This document shows positions 37,927 through 47,324 of a DNA stretch of 64,000 nucleotides, in pieces. The position numbers and the translations under genes were made by a program. The notes under the pieces were generated by a model, which searched no databases, had not been told where the DNA came from, and worked only from the letters and a program-made list of their open reading frames with translations. How positions within the stretch are numbered: the stretch's first letter is position 1; each line of letters begins with the position of its first letter. Origin of the DNA: Cryobacterium sp. (GTDB taxonomy: Bacteria; Actinomycetota; Actinomycetes; Actinomycetales; Microbacteriaceae); contig JAHBSS010000002.1 of NCBI GenBank assembly GCA_019639015.1, forward strand, positions 1-64,000, given 5' to 3'.

Positions 37927-38748
37927 ATGCGTGAATTGCAACAGCGAATAATTCGTGAACTCGGAGTTGAATCGACTATTGATCCGGTCGAGCAGATCAA
38001 CTTGCGTGTCCAATTTCTCGTTAACTATGCGAAGTCTTCTCATGCGAAAGGTTTTGTGCTCGGGATCAGCGGTGGTCAAGACTCGAGCCTTGCGGGCAGG
38101 CTTTGTCAGATCGCGGCTGAAAGACTCACCGAGACTGGAGTGTCATCCGAGTTTGTTGCAGTCAGGTTGCCGTACGCGGTTCAGGCTGATGAAGCGGATG
38201 CCCAACTTGCACTCGAGTTCATCAAACCGATGCGAACTGTCACCTTCAATATTCGGCAGGCTGTCGACGGTTTCGAGGCGGAGTACGCCCAAGCTCTGGG
38301 CGGCGAAATGACCGATTTCACCAAAGGTAACGTGAAGGCCAGATCTCGAATGATCGCCCAGTATGCGATCGCTGGTCAACGGTCGCTGCTTGTTGTCGGG
38401 ACGGATCACGCCGCCGAGGCGGTCACTGGATTTTTCACCAAGTTCGGTGACGGCGGAGTTGATTTGACGCCGCTTACGGGATTAACCAAACGGCAAGGCA
38501 AGGCAATGCTTATTGAGCTTGGGGCGCCGAAACGGCTTTACACGAAACCGCCTACCGCTGATCTTCTTGATGACAACCCTGGTCAAACAGATGAGGCAAA
38601 TCTCGGTTTGAGTTATGAGCAAATTGATGACTACTTGGAAGGAAAAGACGTTCCGGTTGCAATTGCCGAGGCGATCGAGGCGAAGTTCCTTGCAACACGA
38701 CACAAGAGAAATCTGCCGGTAACCCCAAATACCAATTGGTGGCGCTGA
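37927..38748 (+). CDS. nadE: NH3-dependent NAD synthetase
   Basis: 273 residues, the short ammonia-dependent NadE without a glutaminase domain. It has the ATP-pyrophosphatase loop [15 protein letters not shown] near residue 46, [42 protein letters not shown] and the C-terminal KR.LP..P. It adenylates nicotinate adenine dinucleotide and amidates it with NH3 to form NAD. It probably shares a transcript with gluconokinase. Confidence 0.95.
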   Translation: MRELQQRIIRELGVESTIDPVEQINLRVQFLVNYAKSSHAKGFVLGISGGQDSSLAGRLCQIAAERLTETGVSSEFVAVRLPYAVQADEADAQLALEFIKPMRTVTFNIRQAVDGFEAEYAQALGGEMTDFTKGNVKARSRMIAQYAIAGQRSLLVVGTDHAAEAVTGFFTKFGDGGVDLTPLTGLTKRQGKAMLIELGAPKRLYTKPPTADLLDDNPGQTDEANLGLSYEQIDDYLEGKDVPVAIAEAIEAKFLATRHKRNLPVTPNTNWWR

Positions 38749-38948
38749 CCCTGATTCACGGATTCACCTCGGTGCGCTAGACTCTTGGATTGAACTTCGG
38801 CGAGGGATCGTCGCGTTGCGAAATGCGAAGGATCCGAAATCGACGCGGTGAGCAGGCAGCGCCTTTTGGCCGCACGTCTTTCCTCACGCGCAAGCGTTCG
38901 AGTTGACAAACACAAGACAGGCGGGCCAAGAGCCTGCGAAGGAGACAA

Positions 38949-39596
38949 ATGACTAAAAAGAAGGCAGCAGCCGACAACCATATCGTCGCTGAAATCAGAG
39001 AGAACTTCGGCAAAGGATACGCGCGACGCCTACGCACCGCGGGTCGCATCCCAGCTGTTATTTACGGACACGGAACCAAGCCGCAACACGTTAGCGTTCC
39101 GAGCCACGAAGTTTCGTTGTTGCTCAGAAAGGCGAACGCGATCCTTGACCTCAACATTGAAGGCAAGAAGCAACTCGTTCTCGTGAAAGACGTGCAGAAA
39201 GACCCGGTGCGTCAAATCATCGAGCACCTTGACCTCGTGATTGTTAAAAAGGGTGAAAAAGTGCACGTTGAAGTTCCGATTCACCTAGAAGGTGAATCCT
39301 TCAGCGGCACTCTAACTGTCGTGGATGTTGCAACCATCAAGCTTGAAGTTGAAGCGACTCACATTCCAGAGCGGATCACGATTAACATCGAGGGTGCAGA
39401 GGAAGGCACTCAGATTCATGCAAAGGATGTCGCCCTCCCCGAAGGCGCCACCCTTATGGATGCTCCCGACCTTCTACTCGTTAATGTCATCCTGCCGGCA
39501 GCAGCGAGCGCAACCGAAGGTGAAGCGACTGAAGAAGTGGCAACTCCTGCCGCTGAAGCTCCCGCCGAGGCTCCGGCTGAACCAGCATCCGAGTAA
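38949..39596 (+). CDS. rplY: 50S ribosomal protein L25 (CTC/TL5 form)
   Basis: 215 residues. The N-terminal L25 domain (about 10-100; GKGYARRLRTAGRIPAVIYGHG, then VLVKDVQKDPVRQIIEHLDLVIV) binds 5S rRNA, and the C-terminal TL5/CTC beta domain (100-185) is followed by an Ala/Glu/Pro tail. ATG 38949 follows GCGAAGGAGAC, a strong Shine-Dalgarno. The 200 bp upstream hold no gene and probably contain the promoter and leader. pth and mfd follow, the standard actinobacterial order. Confidence 0.95.
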   Translation: MTKKKAAADNHIVAEIRENFGKGYARRLRTAGRIPAVIYGHGTKPQHVSVPSHEVSLLLRKANAILDLNIEGKKQLVLVKDVQKDPVRQIIEHLDLVIVKKGEKVHVEVPIHLEGESFSGTLTVVDVATIKLEVEATHIPERITINIEGAEEGTQIHAKDVALPEGATLMDAPDLLLVNVILPAAASATEGEATEEVATPAAEAPAEAPAEPASE

Positions 39597-39614
39597 CGAT
39601 CCGATGGCGCACCA

Positions 39615-40202
39615 TTGACTGACGATTCGTGGTTAGTAGTTGGGCTAGGTAATCCTGGTCCCAACTACGCCGCAAATCGTCACAACGTTGGTGAAATGGT
39701 GGTGGCAGAGCTTGGTGCAAAATACAACGCGAAGTTCAAGAACCATAAAGCCAACGCGATGGTCGCTGAGGTAAAACTCAAAGCCACAAGACTCGTGCTT
39801 GCCGGCACCAATACCTACATGAATAATTCGGGCGGACCGGTGGCGAATCTCTTGAAGTACTTCAAAATTGCCCCAGCAAACTTGATCGTGATTCACGACG
39901 AATTGGACTTGCCTTTCGATTCGATTCGACTCAAATTCGCTGGTGGTCACGGTGGACACAACGGGTTGCGCGACATCATTTCGGCGATCGGGACTGCGGA
40001 GTTTACGCGGGTTCGGATTGGCATCGGGCGGCCCCCCGGCAGGCAAGACCCAGCCGATTTCGTACTAAACAATTTCAGTGCGACGGAGAAGAAGAATTTG
40101 CCAGTAATTCTGACTGAAGCTTCGGATGCCGTGGAAGAAATAGTGGGGAAAGGGTTAGTCGCCGCCCAGCAACGTTTTCACTCAGCGCAGCCGTCGCAAT
40201 GA
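39615..40202 (+). CDS. pth: Peptidyl-tRNA hydrolase
   Basis: 195 residues. Conserved Pth positions: VVGLGNPGPNYAANRHNVGEMV (catalytic His in NRHNVG near residue 25), TYMNNSGGPV, VIHDELDLPFDSIRLKFAGGHGGHNGLRDI and RVRIGIGRPPG. It cleaves peptidyl-tRNA released by drop-off. TTG 39615 (MTDDSWLVVGLGNPG) is the best start; no ATG lies before the conserved N-terminus. It lies 18 bp after rplY. Confidence 0.95.
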   Translation: MTDDSWLVVGLGNPGPNYAANRHNVGEMVVAELGAKYNAKFKNHKANAMVAEVKLKATRLVLAGTNTYMNNSGGPVANLLKYFKIAPANLIVIHDELDLPFDSIRLKFAGGHGGHNGLRDIISAIGTAEFTRVRIGIGRPPGRQDPADFVLNNFSATEKKNLPVILTEASDAVEEIVGKGLVAAQQRFHSAQPSQ

Positions 40203-40223
40203 GGCTAGCGATAAACTCGTTCG

Positions 40224-43200
40224 GTGACTCTAAAGGGCTTAAATGCCAGGCTTCTGCACGCCCACGCATTTAAGCGCGCCCTAAAGTCAAGCAATCAACT
40301 AGTCGATCTATCAATCACCGACGGATTGCGTGCGCCACTGATTGCAGCCGCACTTGAGGATGCCGGTTCTAGAAACTGCGTTCTCGCGATTGTTGCGACC
40401 GCTCGGGATTCGGAGTCGCTTAGAACTTCAGTTGCGTCTCTCGCGCCCGCCGCGGAAATTCTCGACTTTCCCTCTTGGGAGACCCTTCCCCACGAAAGGC
40501 TCAGTCCAAGCGCGGAGTCTGTGGGAGCGAGGCTGCACACTCTCAGGCGACTGAAGCAATGGGAAAGCGCACGGTCATCACCACTCTTGGTAGTTGCTTC
40601 CGTCCGAGCCGCACTTCAACCAATCGCAGCAGGGTTGACGGATGTCGAACTCGTGAACCTTCAGGTTGGCTCTCGTGGTTACGACTTGTCAGCGATTGGC
40701 AAGAAGCTCATTTTGCTCGCTTACAACCGAGTGGACATGGTGACAAGGCGAGGAGAGTTTGCAATTCGCGGTGGCATTCTCGACGTATTTCCACCGACCG
40801 CTGACCATCCTGTCAGAGCGGATTTGTTCGGTGACGAGCTTGAACAATTGCGTCAATTCGCCGTTACCGATCAAAGGTCCTTTGGTGACGGGCTTGATCG
40901 AATTGAACTTGGCCCGAGTCGAGAGTTGCTGCTGACGGATTCGGTGCGCCAGCGTGCTCGCGAGCTTCAACACGAATTTCCAAATTTGGGTTCGATGCTT
41001 GAAAAGATCGCCGAAGGTATCCCCGCTGATGGAATGGAATCGCTTGGTCCTGCCTTGGCTGGAGACTTCCAGCCTCTGACTTCATACTTGCCTGCCGCAT
41101 CGCAAATCTTCGTGGTTTCCCCCGAACGCGTCGCCGCAAGAGCGGTCAGTCTCGCCGAAACCAACCGCGAGTTTCTTGCCGCTGCCTGGAGCGCAGCAAC
41201 TTCTGGAGCAGAAGCCCCAATAGATTTGGACGCGGGATTTCAAGAGCGTTTGTCGACCGGTGAGTTCCTGACCGTCAATCAGCTTCGCGAATCGGCGGAT
41301 TCAAGGAAGTGGTGGACGCTAAGCAGCTTCGACAAAGGCCCAGACGAACAGGATGAACCAAACTATTTGCGCGTCGAAGCAAGTGCCGTACCAGACTTTT
41401 CGGGTAATCCTGAAAGTGCCCTTGGTTTCGTTGAATCGTTAATTGGTGACGGTTGGAGCGTCATCATTGTCGCCGCAGGTGTCGGACTCGTTGAGCGGGC
41501 CGCCGCCGTGCTTTCCGAGAGCGGGCTCGCCGCGCGAATTGTTGATGACATTCCCGAACAGACGGATGCAGGTGTCGCCTACCTGACGACGGGCTACGCA
41601 GAGTCGGGTTTCCAGATTCAAGAGGCAAAGCTCGCACTGCTTACCGAGTCGGAGTTTTTTGGACGCAACATCGGTCACGAGCCGCGTCAAATCAAGAAAC
41701 TCGCTTCAAAACGAAAGAATGTTGTCGATCCGCTGCAACTAAAAACCGGCGATTTTGTAGTGCACGAAACTCACGGCATCGGCAAATTTATCGAATTGGT
41801 GCAACGCCAAGTGAGCTCCGGGGGTCGAAACCCGACCAAGATTTCGCGCGAGTTCTTGTTGATCGAATACGCGCCATCCAAACGGGGCTATCCGGGAGAC
41901 AAGTTGTATGTGCCAACGGATCAGCTTGATTTGTTGACGCGTTATGTCGGTGGGGAATCTCCAGCACTAAGCAAGATGGGTGGAAGTGACTGGGCCGCCG
42001 CAAAGGGCAAGGCGCGTCGAGCAGTTCGCGATATCGCGGTTGAATTAGTGAAACTCTATTCCGCGCGAATGGCGAGCAAGGGTCATGCTTTTGCTCCTGA
42101 TACACCATGGCAGCACGAGCTTGAGGAAGCATTCCCGTTCGTCGAAACCCCTGATCAGCTCACAACGATTGATGAAGTCAAGGCTGACATGGAGCGCGAC
42201 ATTCCGATGGACAGGCTGTTGGCAGGTGACGTCGGGTACGGAAAGACCGAGATCGCAGTTCGAGCGGCGTTCAAGGCAATTCAAGGGGGAAAACAAGTTG
42301 CGATGCTTGTTCCCACAACTTTGTTGGTGAAGCAGCACATTGAAACATTTTCGGAACGCTTCGCTGGGTTCCCAATCCACTTGCGTGCATTGAGTCGCTT
42401 CCAGTCAGACAAAGAAGTGCGCGAAACTCTTGCCGGGCTCGCTGATGGAACCGTGGATATGGTGATCGCAACCCACAGGTTGCTAAACAAGGACATCCGT
42501 TTCAAAGCGCTCGGACTTGTAGTTGTCGATGAAGAACAACGATTCGGTGTCGAACACAAGGACGCATTGAAGAAGCTGAAGACGAATGTCGACGTGCTTG
42601 CGATGAGCGCGACTCCGATCCCTCGAACGCTAGAGATGGCGGTAACCGGAATCCGCGAAATGTCCACTTTGGCGACACCACCAGAAGATCGGCATCCAAT
42701 TCTCACGTTTGTTGGGCCGTACAACCCGAAACAAGTTGCCGCCGCGATCCGCAGAGAGCTACTTCGAGAAGGTCAAGTATTTTTCGTTCACAACCGGGTT
42801 TCCAGCATCAATCGAGTTGCTTCGGACTTAGCGGAATTGGTTCCGGAGGCGAGAATTGCAGTCGCACACGGCCAACTCCCAGAAGGTGTACTCGAGCAGG
42901 TCATGGTTGATTTCTGGGAGCGAAAGTTTGACGTGTTAGTAAGCACGACGATTATCGAAACAGGGATTGATATCACGAATGCGAACACCCTGATAATTGA
43001 TCGCGCCGACAAGTTTGGGTTAAGCCAGCTACACCAGATTCGCGGTCGGGTTGGTCGTGGACGCGAACGGGCATACGCCTACTTTCTCTATGACGAACTC
43101 AAACCCCTAAGCGAGACGGCACACGATCGCTTGGCCACAATTGCCGCGAACAATGAACTCGGTGGCGGGATGCAAATCGCACTGAAAGATCTGGAGATCC

Positions 43201-43814
43201 GCGGTGCCGGGAACCTTCTCGGCGGTGAACAATCCGGACACATTGCCGGAGTCGGATTCGACTTGTACTTGCGGATGATCGGTGAAGCTGTGAGCGATTT
43301 TCGAGGAGAGCCAACGGCCGGGTCTGATGAGTTGCGACTTGAACTGCCGGTCAACGCACATATCCCCGAGGACTATATCGACAGCGAACGGTTGCGGCTC
43401 GAGGCCTACCAAAAACTTTCGGCCGCCAGCAGTGCTTCCTCCAACGAAAACCAATTGGATGCCGTGGCGGAGGAGCTTGAAGACCGGTACGGTGGCATCC
43501 CTGCCGCGGTCCAAAACTTGTTTGCGATTTCGAAACTAAGGCGAACAGCGCAACTGACCGGATTAACCGACCTGGTAGCAGCCGCGGGCAAGGTTCGTGC
43601 GGTCGGACCGGAACTTGCGGATTCCATGCAAATCAGACTTAAGAGGTTGTACCCAAATTCAAGGTATGTCGCGGTGAGTCGCACAGTATTGCTGCCGTTG
43701 CCAGATTTCGATTCCGATCAGGAGTTGATTTCTTGGGTGTCCGGTTTCGTGGCCGCGATCTACCCTGTCGTCGACCACGCAAGTTCACAATCAAAATCTT
43801 TGAGTGAGCCCTAG
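40224..43814 (+). CDS. mfd: Transcription-repair coupling factor Mfd
   Basis: 1196 residues with the full Mfd layout: UvrB-like N-terminal domains, the RNA polymerase-interacting domain from about 507 (TGDFVVHETHGIGKFIEL), a RecG-like translocase with Walker A GDVGYGKTE at 668-676 and DEEQ at 769-772, and the C-terminal TRCF domain. It removes stalled RNA polymerase from lesions and recruits UvrA. GTG 40224 is the start. It follows pth by 21 bp. Confidence 0.96.
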   Translation: MTLKGLNARLLHAHAFKRALKSSNQLVDLSITDGLRAPLIAAALEDAGSRNCVLAIVATARDSESLRTSVASLAPAAEILDFPSWETLPHERLSPSAESVGARLHTLRRLKQWESARSSPLLVVASVRAALQPIAAGLTDVELVNLQVGSRGYDLSAIGKKLILLAYNRVDMVTRRGEFAIRGGILDVFPPTADHPVRADLFGDELEQLRQFAVTDQRSFGDGLDRIELGPSRELLLTDSVRQRARELQHEFPNLGSMLEKIAEGIPADGMESLGPALAGDFQPLTSYLPAASQIFVVSPERVAARAVSLAETNREFLAAAWSAATSGAEAPIDLDAGFQERLSTGEFLTVNQLRESADSRKWWTLSSFDKGPDEQDEPNYLRVEASAVPDFSGNPESALGFVESLIGDGWSVIIVAAGVGLVERAAAVLSESGLAARIVDDIPEQTDAGVAYLTTGYAESGFQIQEAKLALLTESEFFGRNIGHEPRQIKKLASKRKNVVDPLQLKTGDFVVHETHGIGKFIELVQRQVSSGGRNPTKISREFLLIEYAPSKRGYPGDKLYVPTDQLDLLTRYVGGESPALSKMGGSDWAAAKGKARRAVRDIAVELVKLYSARMASKGHAFAPDTPWQHELEEAFPFVETPDQLTTIDEVKADMERDIPMDRLLAGDVGYGKTEIAVRAAFKAIQGGKQVAMLVPTTLLVKQHIETFSERFAGFPIHLRALSRFQSDKEVRETLAGLADGTVDMVIATHRLLNKDIRFKALGLVVVDEEQRFGVEHKDALKKLKTNVDVLAMSATPIPRTLEMAVTGIREMSTLATPPEDRHPILTFVGPYNPKQVAAAIRRELLREGQVFFVHNRVSSINRVASDLAELVPEARIAVAHGQLPEGVLEQVMVDFWERKFDVLVSTTIIETGIDITNANTLIIDRADKFGLSQLHQIRGRVGRGRERAYAYFLYDELKPLSETAHDRLATIAANNELGGGMQIALKDLEIRGAGNLLGGEQSGHIAGVGFDLYLRMIGEAVSDFRGEPTAGSDELRLELPVNAHIPEDYIDSERLRLEAYQKLSAASSASSNENQLDAVAEELEDRYGGIPAAVQNLFAISKLRRTAQLTGLTDLVAAAGKVRAVGPELADSMQIRLKRLYPNSRYVAVSRTVLLPLPDFDSDQELISWVSGFVAAIYPVVDHASSQSKSLSEP

Positions 43815-43846
43815 TCAGAGCATTGAATTTGCGCTAGTTTCAGCGC

Positions 43847-44020
43847 ATGAATTTTGATTTCTCTCAATATGCCGGACTCGGAATAGTGTTTGCCGTTGTC
43901 TGGGTTGTAGTTTCAATCCTGTTCTTCTTGCTCTGGATATGGATTCTCTACACAGTCATTTGGCACGCAGTCCGTCGCGGAATGCGCGAGTTCCACGGAA
44001 ACCAACCACCACCCCAGTAG
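43847..44020 (+). CDS. Small single-helix membrane protein
   Basis: 57 residues from ATG 43847: a short polar start (MNFDFSQYAGLG), one long hydrophobic helix (about 12-42, very rich in Val, Ile, Phe, Trp), then a basic segment VRRGMREFHGNQPPPQ. Positive charges after the helix suggest an outside N-terminus and an inside C-terminus. The frame is clean, and a stop-to-stop gap of 20 bp leads to the HNH gene on the other strand. It lies 32 bp after mfd and may be translated from the same mRNA. Function unknown. Confidence 0.6.
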   Translation: MNFDFSQYAGLGIVFAVVWVVVSILFFLLWIWILYTVIWHAVRRGMREFHGNQPPPQ

Positions 44021-44039
44021 TTCCGGTCAGGTAAGGATG

Positions 44040-44936
44040 CTAGCCAACGAAGGCTTTGAATCTCTCGGCTAGTCGGTCGCGGTCCGGCCAATATTTCTTC
44101 TCATTGGGGAGTTTTCGTAGCTTTTGCCCGTGCATGTCTTTCAAGCCGTGTTCGAGCATTGGACCGTCAGTTTCTTCGAGGAGATCTTGATTGATTTTGA
44201 CTTCAAAGTCGGCATTTATCCCGAGCAACTTTGCATCGTAAGCGGCGTGGTGGATTTTGCACATTGCCAGACCGTTTGTCACATGGACGATGCTGTTCGG
44301 ATCCGTATCCGGAGTGATGTGCGCGGCGTCAAGCAACCTCAAGTGTCCTAAGTTACAAATCGTGCACCGACTTTCATATGCCGTCATCACGATGTCCCGA
44401 AAGCGAGGTTGGTGTAGTCGCGCGAGGATCGTTCGCTCTGCATGGGCTCGTTCTGCAGCTGGCATCCCCGAAAGTTCGATTTGGAATCGAATGTCGTCGT
44501 CAAAGGCAAGAGTCACCATTCGGGCACCGGGATCGTCGTGTACATACATTGGAAAATGAGCGTAAAACGGTCCTGCTATTTTCACTTGCTCGAAATATAC
44601 GACTGGCACACGAAGTTCGGCTGCGCGACGCAATTTCACATTATCTCCGCCATCGCCCTCGCGGTAGGCATATCGAATCAGTCCATCGCCGATATCGATG
44701 TCGGCGTACGGATTACCTTTTCGGTCCGCACTTGTCATGACCGAGAGTGTCGCTTCAAAATCCGCCGGGTTGCGGATGCCGCGAGATTGGTCAAGCAACG
44801 GAATCTTCTGACCGTGGAACTCAAAGTTTGAAAGTTCTTCTCGGGTATAAGTTGATCGACCGGTAGTTTCAGCCCTCCGAGCGAGCCAATGGAAAACCTC
44901 TGAACGGATGAGGTCTTGCTCCCACTTTGGACGCAC
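44040..44936 (-). CDS. HNH endonuclease, likely McrA-type restriction enzyme
   Basis: 298 residues. The C-terminal HNH_2-type domain has zinc Cys191 and Cys194 (CTIC), then LLDAAHITPD (His206), TNGLAMCKIHH (Asn221, Cys226, His229/His230), an intact ββα-metal site. The N-terminal ~160 residues (RGIRNPADFEATLSVMT, then DGLIRYAYREGD, PVVYFEQV, FPMYVHDDP) match a module seen before HNH_2 domains in actinobacterial putative type IV restriction enzymes, which may read modified DNA. No methylase or dnd gene is nearby, which fits a stand-alone modification-dependent enzyme. The target modification is unknown. Confidence 0.78.
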   Translation of the reverse strand: MRPKWEQDLIRSEVFHWLARRAETTGRSTYTREELSNFEFHGQKIPLLDQSRGIRNPADFEATLSVMTSADRKGNPYADIDIGDGLIRYAYREGDGGDNVKLRRAAELRVPVVYFEQVKIAGPFYAHFPMYVHDDPGARMVTLAFDDDIRFQIELSGMPAAERAHAERTILARLHQPRFRDIVMTAYESRCTICNLGHLRLLDAAHITPDTDPNSIVHVTNGLAMCKIHHAAYDAKLLGINADFEVKINQDLLEETDGPMLEHGLKDMHGQKLRKLPNEKKYWPDRDRLAERFKAFVG

Positions 44937-44989
44937 GATTTAAGTATGGCCCGACTTGCTATCCAATCGGTCAACTCGCGTTCGTCTAA

Positions 44990-45769
44990 TTAGCGACTAG
45001 TGGCATCCGTCTGTTTGTGAACCCCATAAACCAACATTGGGATGAACACGAGCGAGCGGATATCAAACAGCGCGTGCACGATGATCGGCCAAATAATGTT
45101 CCCCGTGACGAGGAACAGCGCCATAAAAATAACGCCGAGAATGAAACTGCCGATCACGCCCGAAATCCCTTGGTAAGCGTGCATTAGGCCAAACGCCAAG
45201 AGACTCGATGCGACTGCGATTATCGCGTTCGAAGAAAGGGCAAAAATCAAGGTTGGCATTGCGAGGCGGAACAAAAGCTCTTCGACGAGCCCAGCATTGA
45301 TCGAGAGCGCCAAGCCGTATTTCAGCTCGGCTCGATTGCGAGGCAAAAGTGCATGGATATCGCCAATTGCGTGCACCTGCTTTGCTTCGCGACCAACAAA
45401 AATGAACACAACTACGGCAACGACTAGACCTATCGCTACGCCAACTACCAATCCTCGAACCATTCCACTGTCTGCATCCAAATCGCGAAGCCAACGCATG
45501 GCCGGCCAAGTCTCAACTTGAGCGAGCATCCTTGGGATATACGCCCAAACGCAAGCCAGAACGACTAGCGAAGCACCACCGAACCATCCGAATGATTCGA
45601 ATATCCAGCGCCGCATCATCACTTGTCTGGATCGGGTCGAGCGGTAGCGCTTGAATCTGGCGTACTCTTGTCGATCCCTTGGGCCGCCCCGCCATGCGAG
45701 AAATCCAATCAGTCCAACGAGCAACGCTCCAAGCACCCACGGGGTGAACGGCGCGTCAACAGGAACCAC
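44990..45769 (-). CDS. CPBP-family intramembrane metalloprotease (Abi)
   Basis: 259 residues with seven to eight helices. The CPBP motifs are present: VEELLFR (Glu163-Glu164 and Arg), FGLMHAYQG (His) and a later IIVHALFDI (His plus Asp). These proteases act inside the membrane and occur in bacteriocin self-immunity and other roles; the substrate is unknown. GTG 45769 is preferred because GGGAGG sits 8 nt upstream; GTG 45793 is an in-frame alternative inside a repeat copy. It lies 53 bp upstream of the HNH gene, same strand. Confidence 0.85.
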   Translation of the reverse strand: MVPVDAPFTPWVLGALLVGLIGFLAWRGGPRDRQEYARFKRYRSTRSRQVMMRRWIFESFGWFGGASLVVLACVWAYIPRMLAQVETWPAMRWLRDLDADSGMVRGLVVGVAIGLVVAVVVFIFVGREAKQVHAIGDIHALLPRNRAELKYGLALSINAGLVEELLFRLAMPTLIFALSSNAIIAVASSLLAFGLMHAYQGISGVIGSFILGVIFMALFLVTGNIIWPIIVHALFDIRSLVFIPMLVYGVHKQTDATSR

Positions 45770-45788
45770 ACCCCCATCCTCCCAGCCC

Positions 45789-45972
45789 TGCACGCAATTC
45801 AGGCAAAGCGTGCCCGCCTATCGTTATCTGCATCCCGTCTCTGTTCGTAATTCAGGCAATACGGATGCCGGACGCCCGACACGCCGTCAAAACCGGCATC
45901 CCTTGTTCGTTCTGCCTGAATTACGAACACCGCAATGGTCGGGCGGGATTGGTACTGCCTGAATTGCGAACA
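45789..45972. repeat. Cluster of four 17-bp repeats in alternating orientation
   Basis: Relatives of TGCCTGAATTACGAACA lie at 45789-45805 (minus, diverged at three positions), 45842-45858 (minus, exact), 45913-45929 (plus, exact) and 45956-45972 (plus, one mismatch). The two exact copies face each other and enclose a second perfect inverted pair, GGATGCCGG (45863-45871) and CCGGCATCC (45893-45901), so the segment could fold into a long two-part hairpin. It fills the 234-bp gap between the divergent CPBP and mazG genes. A further exact copy lies at 17608-17624. Confidence 0.8.
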
Positions 45973-46003
45973 AGACGGGCGGGGGAGGGTGGGAGGATGA
46001 GTC

Positions 46004-46666
46004 ATGCCAGTACAGCATCCTGCGTTTGACGAGTTGGTTGAGTTGGTGTCGCGGCTTCGCGGTCCCGGTGGCTGCGCGTGGGATGGTGAGCAAACCCATG
46101 AGAGCCTGGCTCGCTACCTCATTGAGGAATGCTTTGAGCTTGTTGAAGCAATTGAAGCAAGAGATCGCGACGGGATGCTTGAGGAGCTCGGCGACGTTCT
46201 TTACCAAGTGCTGTTTCATGCTGACATTGCCGCGCATACCGAGGACGAAGGTTTTGACATTGAAGAAGTCGCCGCGCGCCTTAAGGCGAAAATGATCGGT
46301 CGCCATCCGCATGTGTTTGATGCAGAAGCTGCTACCCGAATGGGGATAAGTAGTGGGGAGGATGTTGCAAAGGTTTGGGACCAGCTCAAAACTGCTGACA
46401 AACCGGAAAGAAAGAGCGTGTTGGAAGGTATCCCGATTTCGATGCCTTCGTTGCTGCTTGCCGAAAAGGTGAGCGGAAAGGCGGCGAAGATCGATATTGA
46501 TCTGCCGCTGGTTGTGGTGCCCGAGAGCGAGGAGTTGCTCGGAGAACTACTCCTACAACTCGTGAACTCCGCCCGATTAAGCGGTTTGGATGCCGAACGT
46601 TCTCTTCGTGGGGCAGTTCGAAAGCTTGCTGAACGAGTTCGAGAAGCCGAGGCCTGGCCCGGATGA
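46004..46666 (+). CDS. mazG: MazG family nucleoside triphosphate pyrophosphohydrolase
   Basis: 220 residues. The all-alpha NTP-PPase motif is clear: GGCAWDGEQTHESLARYLIEECFELVEAIEARD followed by MLEELGDVLYQVLFHADIA, giving the Mg-binding ExxE and ExxD. It hydrolyses non-canonical or excess NTPs. ATG 46004 follows GGGAGGATGAGTC. In related genomes mazG commonly sits between mfd and eno; here other genes separate them. Confidence 0.92.
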   Translation: MPVQHPAFDELVELVSRLRGPGGCAWDGEQTHESLARYLIEECFELVEAIEARDRDGMLEELGDVLYQVLFHADIAAHTEDEGFDIEEVAARLKAKMIGRHPHVFDAEAATRMGISSGEDVAKVWDQLKTADKPERKSVLEGIPISMPSLLLAEKVSGKAAKIDIDLPLVVVPESEELLGELLLQLVNSARLSGLDAERSLRGAVRKLAERVREAEAWPG

Positions 46667-46718
46667 GGCAAGGCTTGCCTGCCTAGAAAAGCCAAGGTCG
46701 AGCGCGTAACGTCAAGAT

Positions 46719-47246
46719 ATGTCGAACTTCGATGAACTACTAAGCGTTCAAATTGGCAATGAATTCGCTGCAAGCCAGCAGTACTTGGCGATCGCCGTTT
46801 GGTACGACAATCGTGACTTGCCACAACTCGCAAAGCATTTCTACCGGCAGTCTCTAGAAGAACGAAATCACGCAATGATGCTCGTGCAATATCGGCTCGA
46901 TCGAGACTTGGGCATTGTGATCCCCGGCGTTGGGGAAGTAATTAACGAATTCAAGGATGACGCGGCTCCCATCGCGCTGGCACTCGAGCAAGAAAAGCGA
47001 GTGACTTCTCAAATTGAAGCGTTATTTGCCGCGGCTAGATCCGAAAGCGATGCGCTCGGCGAACAATTCATGCTTTGGTTCCTCAAAGAGCAAGTCGAAG
47101 AGGTTGCCTCAATGACGACGTTGCTAACTGTGATCAACCGCGCAAACAACAACTTGTTTGATGTCGAGAACTACCTTGCACGAGAAAGTGCGTCAAATGC
47201 TGGACTTGATCCAGATGCTCCGGCCGCCGCAGGCGGGGCTCTATAG
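46719..47246 (+). CDS. ftn: Non-heme ferritin
   Basis: 175 residues forming a four-helix bundle. Ferroxidase-type acidic residues are visible: NEFAASQQYLAIAVWYD (Glu and Tyr), RQSLEERNHAMMLVQY (ExxH) and MLWFLKEQVEEVASM. It oxidises and stores iron in a 24-mer shell. ATG 46719 is the start. The gene stands alone, 52 bp after mazG, with a 300-bp non-coding stretch after it. Confidence 0.9.
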   Translation: MSNFDELLSVQIGNEFAASQQYLAIAVWYDNRDLPQLAKHFYRQSLEERNHAMMLVQYRLDRDLGIVIPGVGEVINEFKDDAAPIALALEQEKRVTSQIEALFAAARSESDALGEQFMLWFLKEQVEEVASMTTLLTVINRANNNLFDVENYLARESASNAGLDPDAPAAAGGAL

Positions 47247-47324
47247 TCGCGACTGTTGCGGGTGGGGCCTTTTAGTCGGAACTGCTGAGCGCAGAGCCCA
47301 GTAAACGCAACCGCTCTTGAGGGT

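Noticed and set aside
38749..38948. Ribosomal-protein leader or riboswitch upstream of rplY
   Set aside because: Only weak scattered pairings (for example CGTCG with CGACG) are visible; no known leader motif can be supported by eye.
44990..45769. Bacteriocin immunity system
   Set aside because: CPBP proteases can act in bacteriocin immunity, but no bacteriocin precursor or exporter gene is found beside it.
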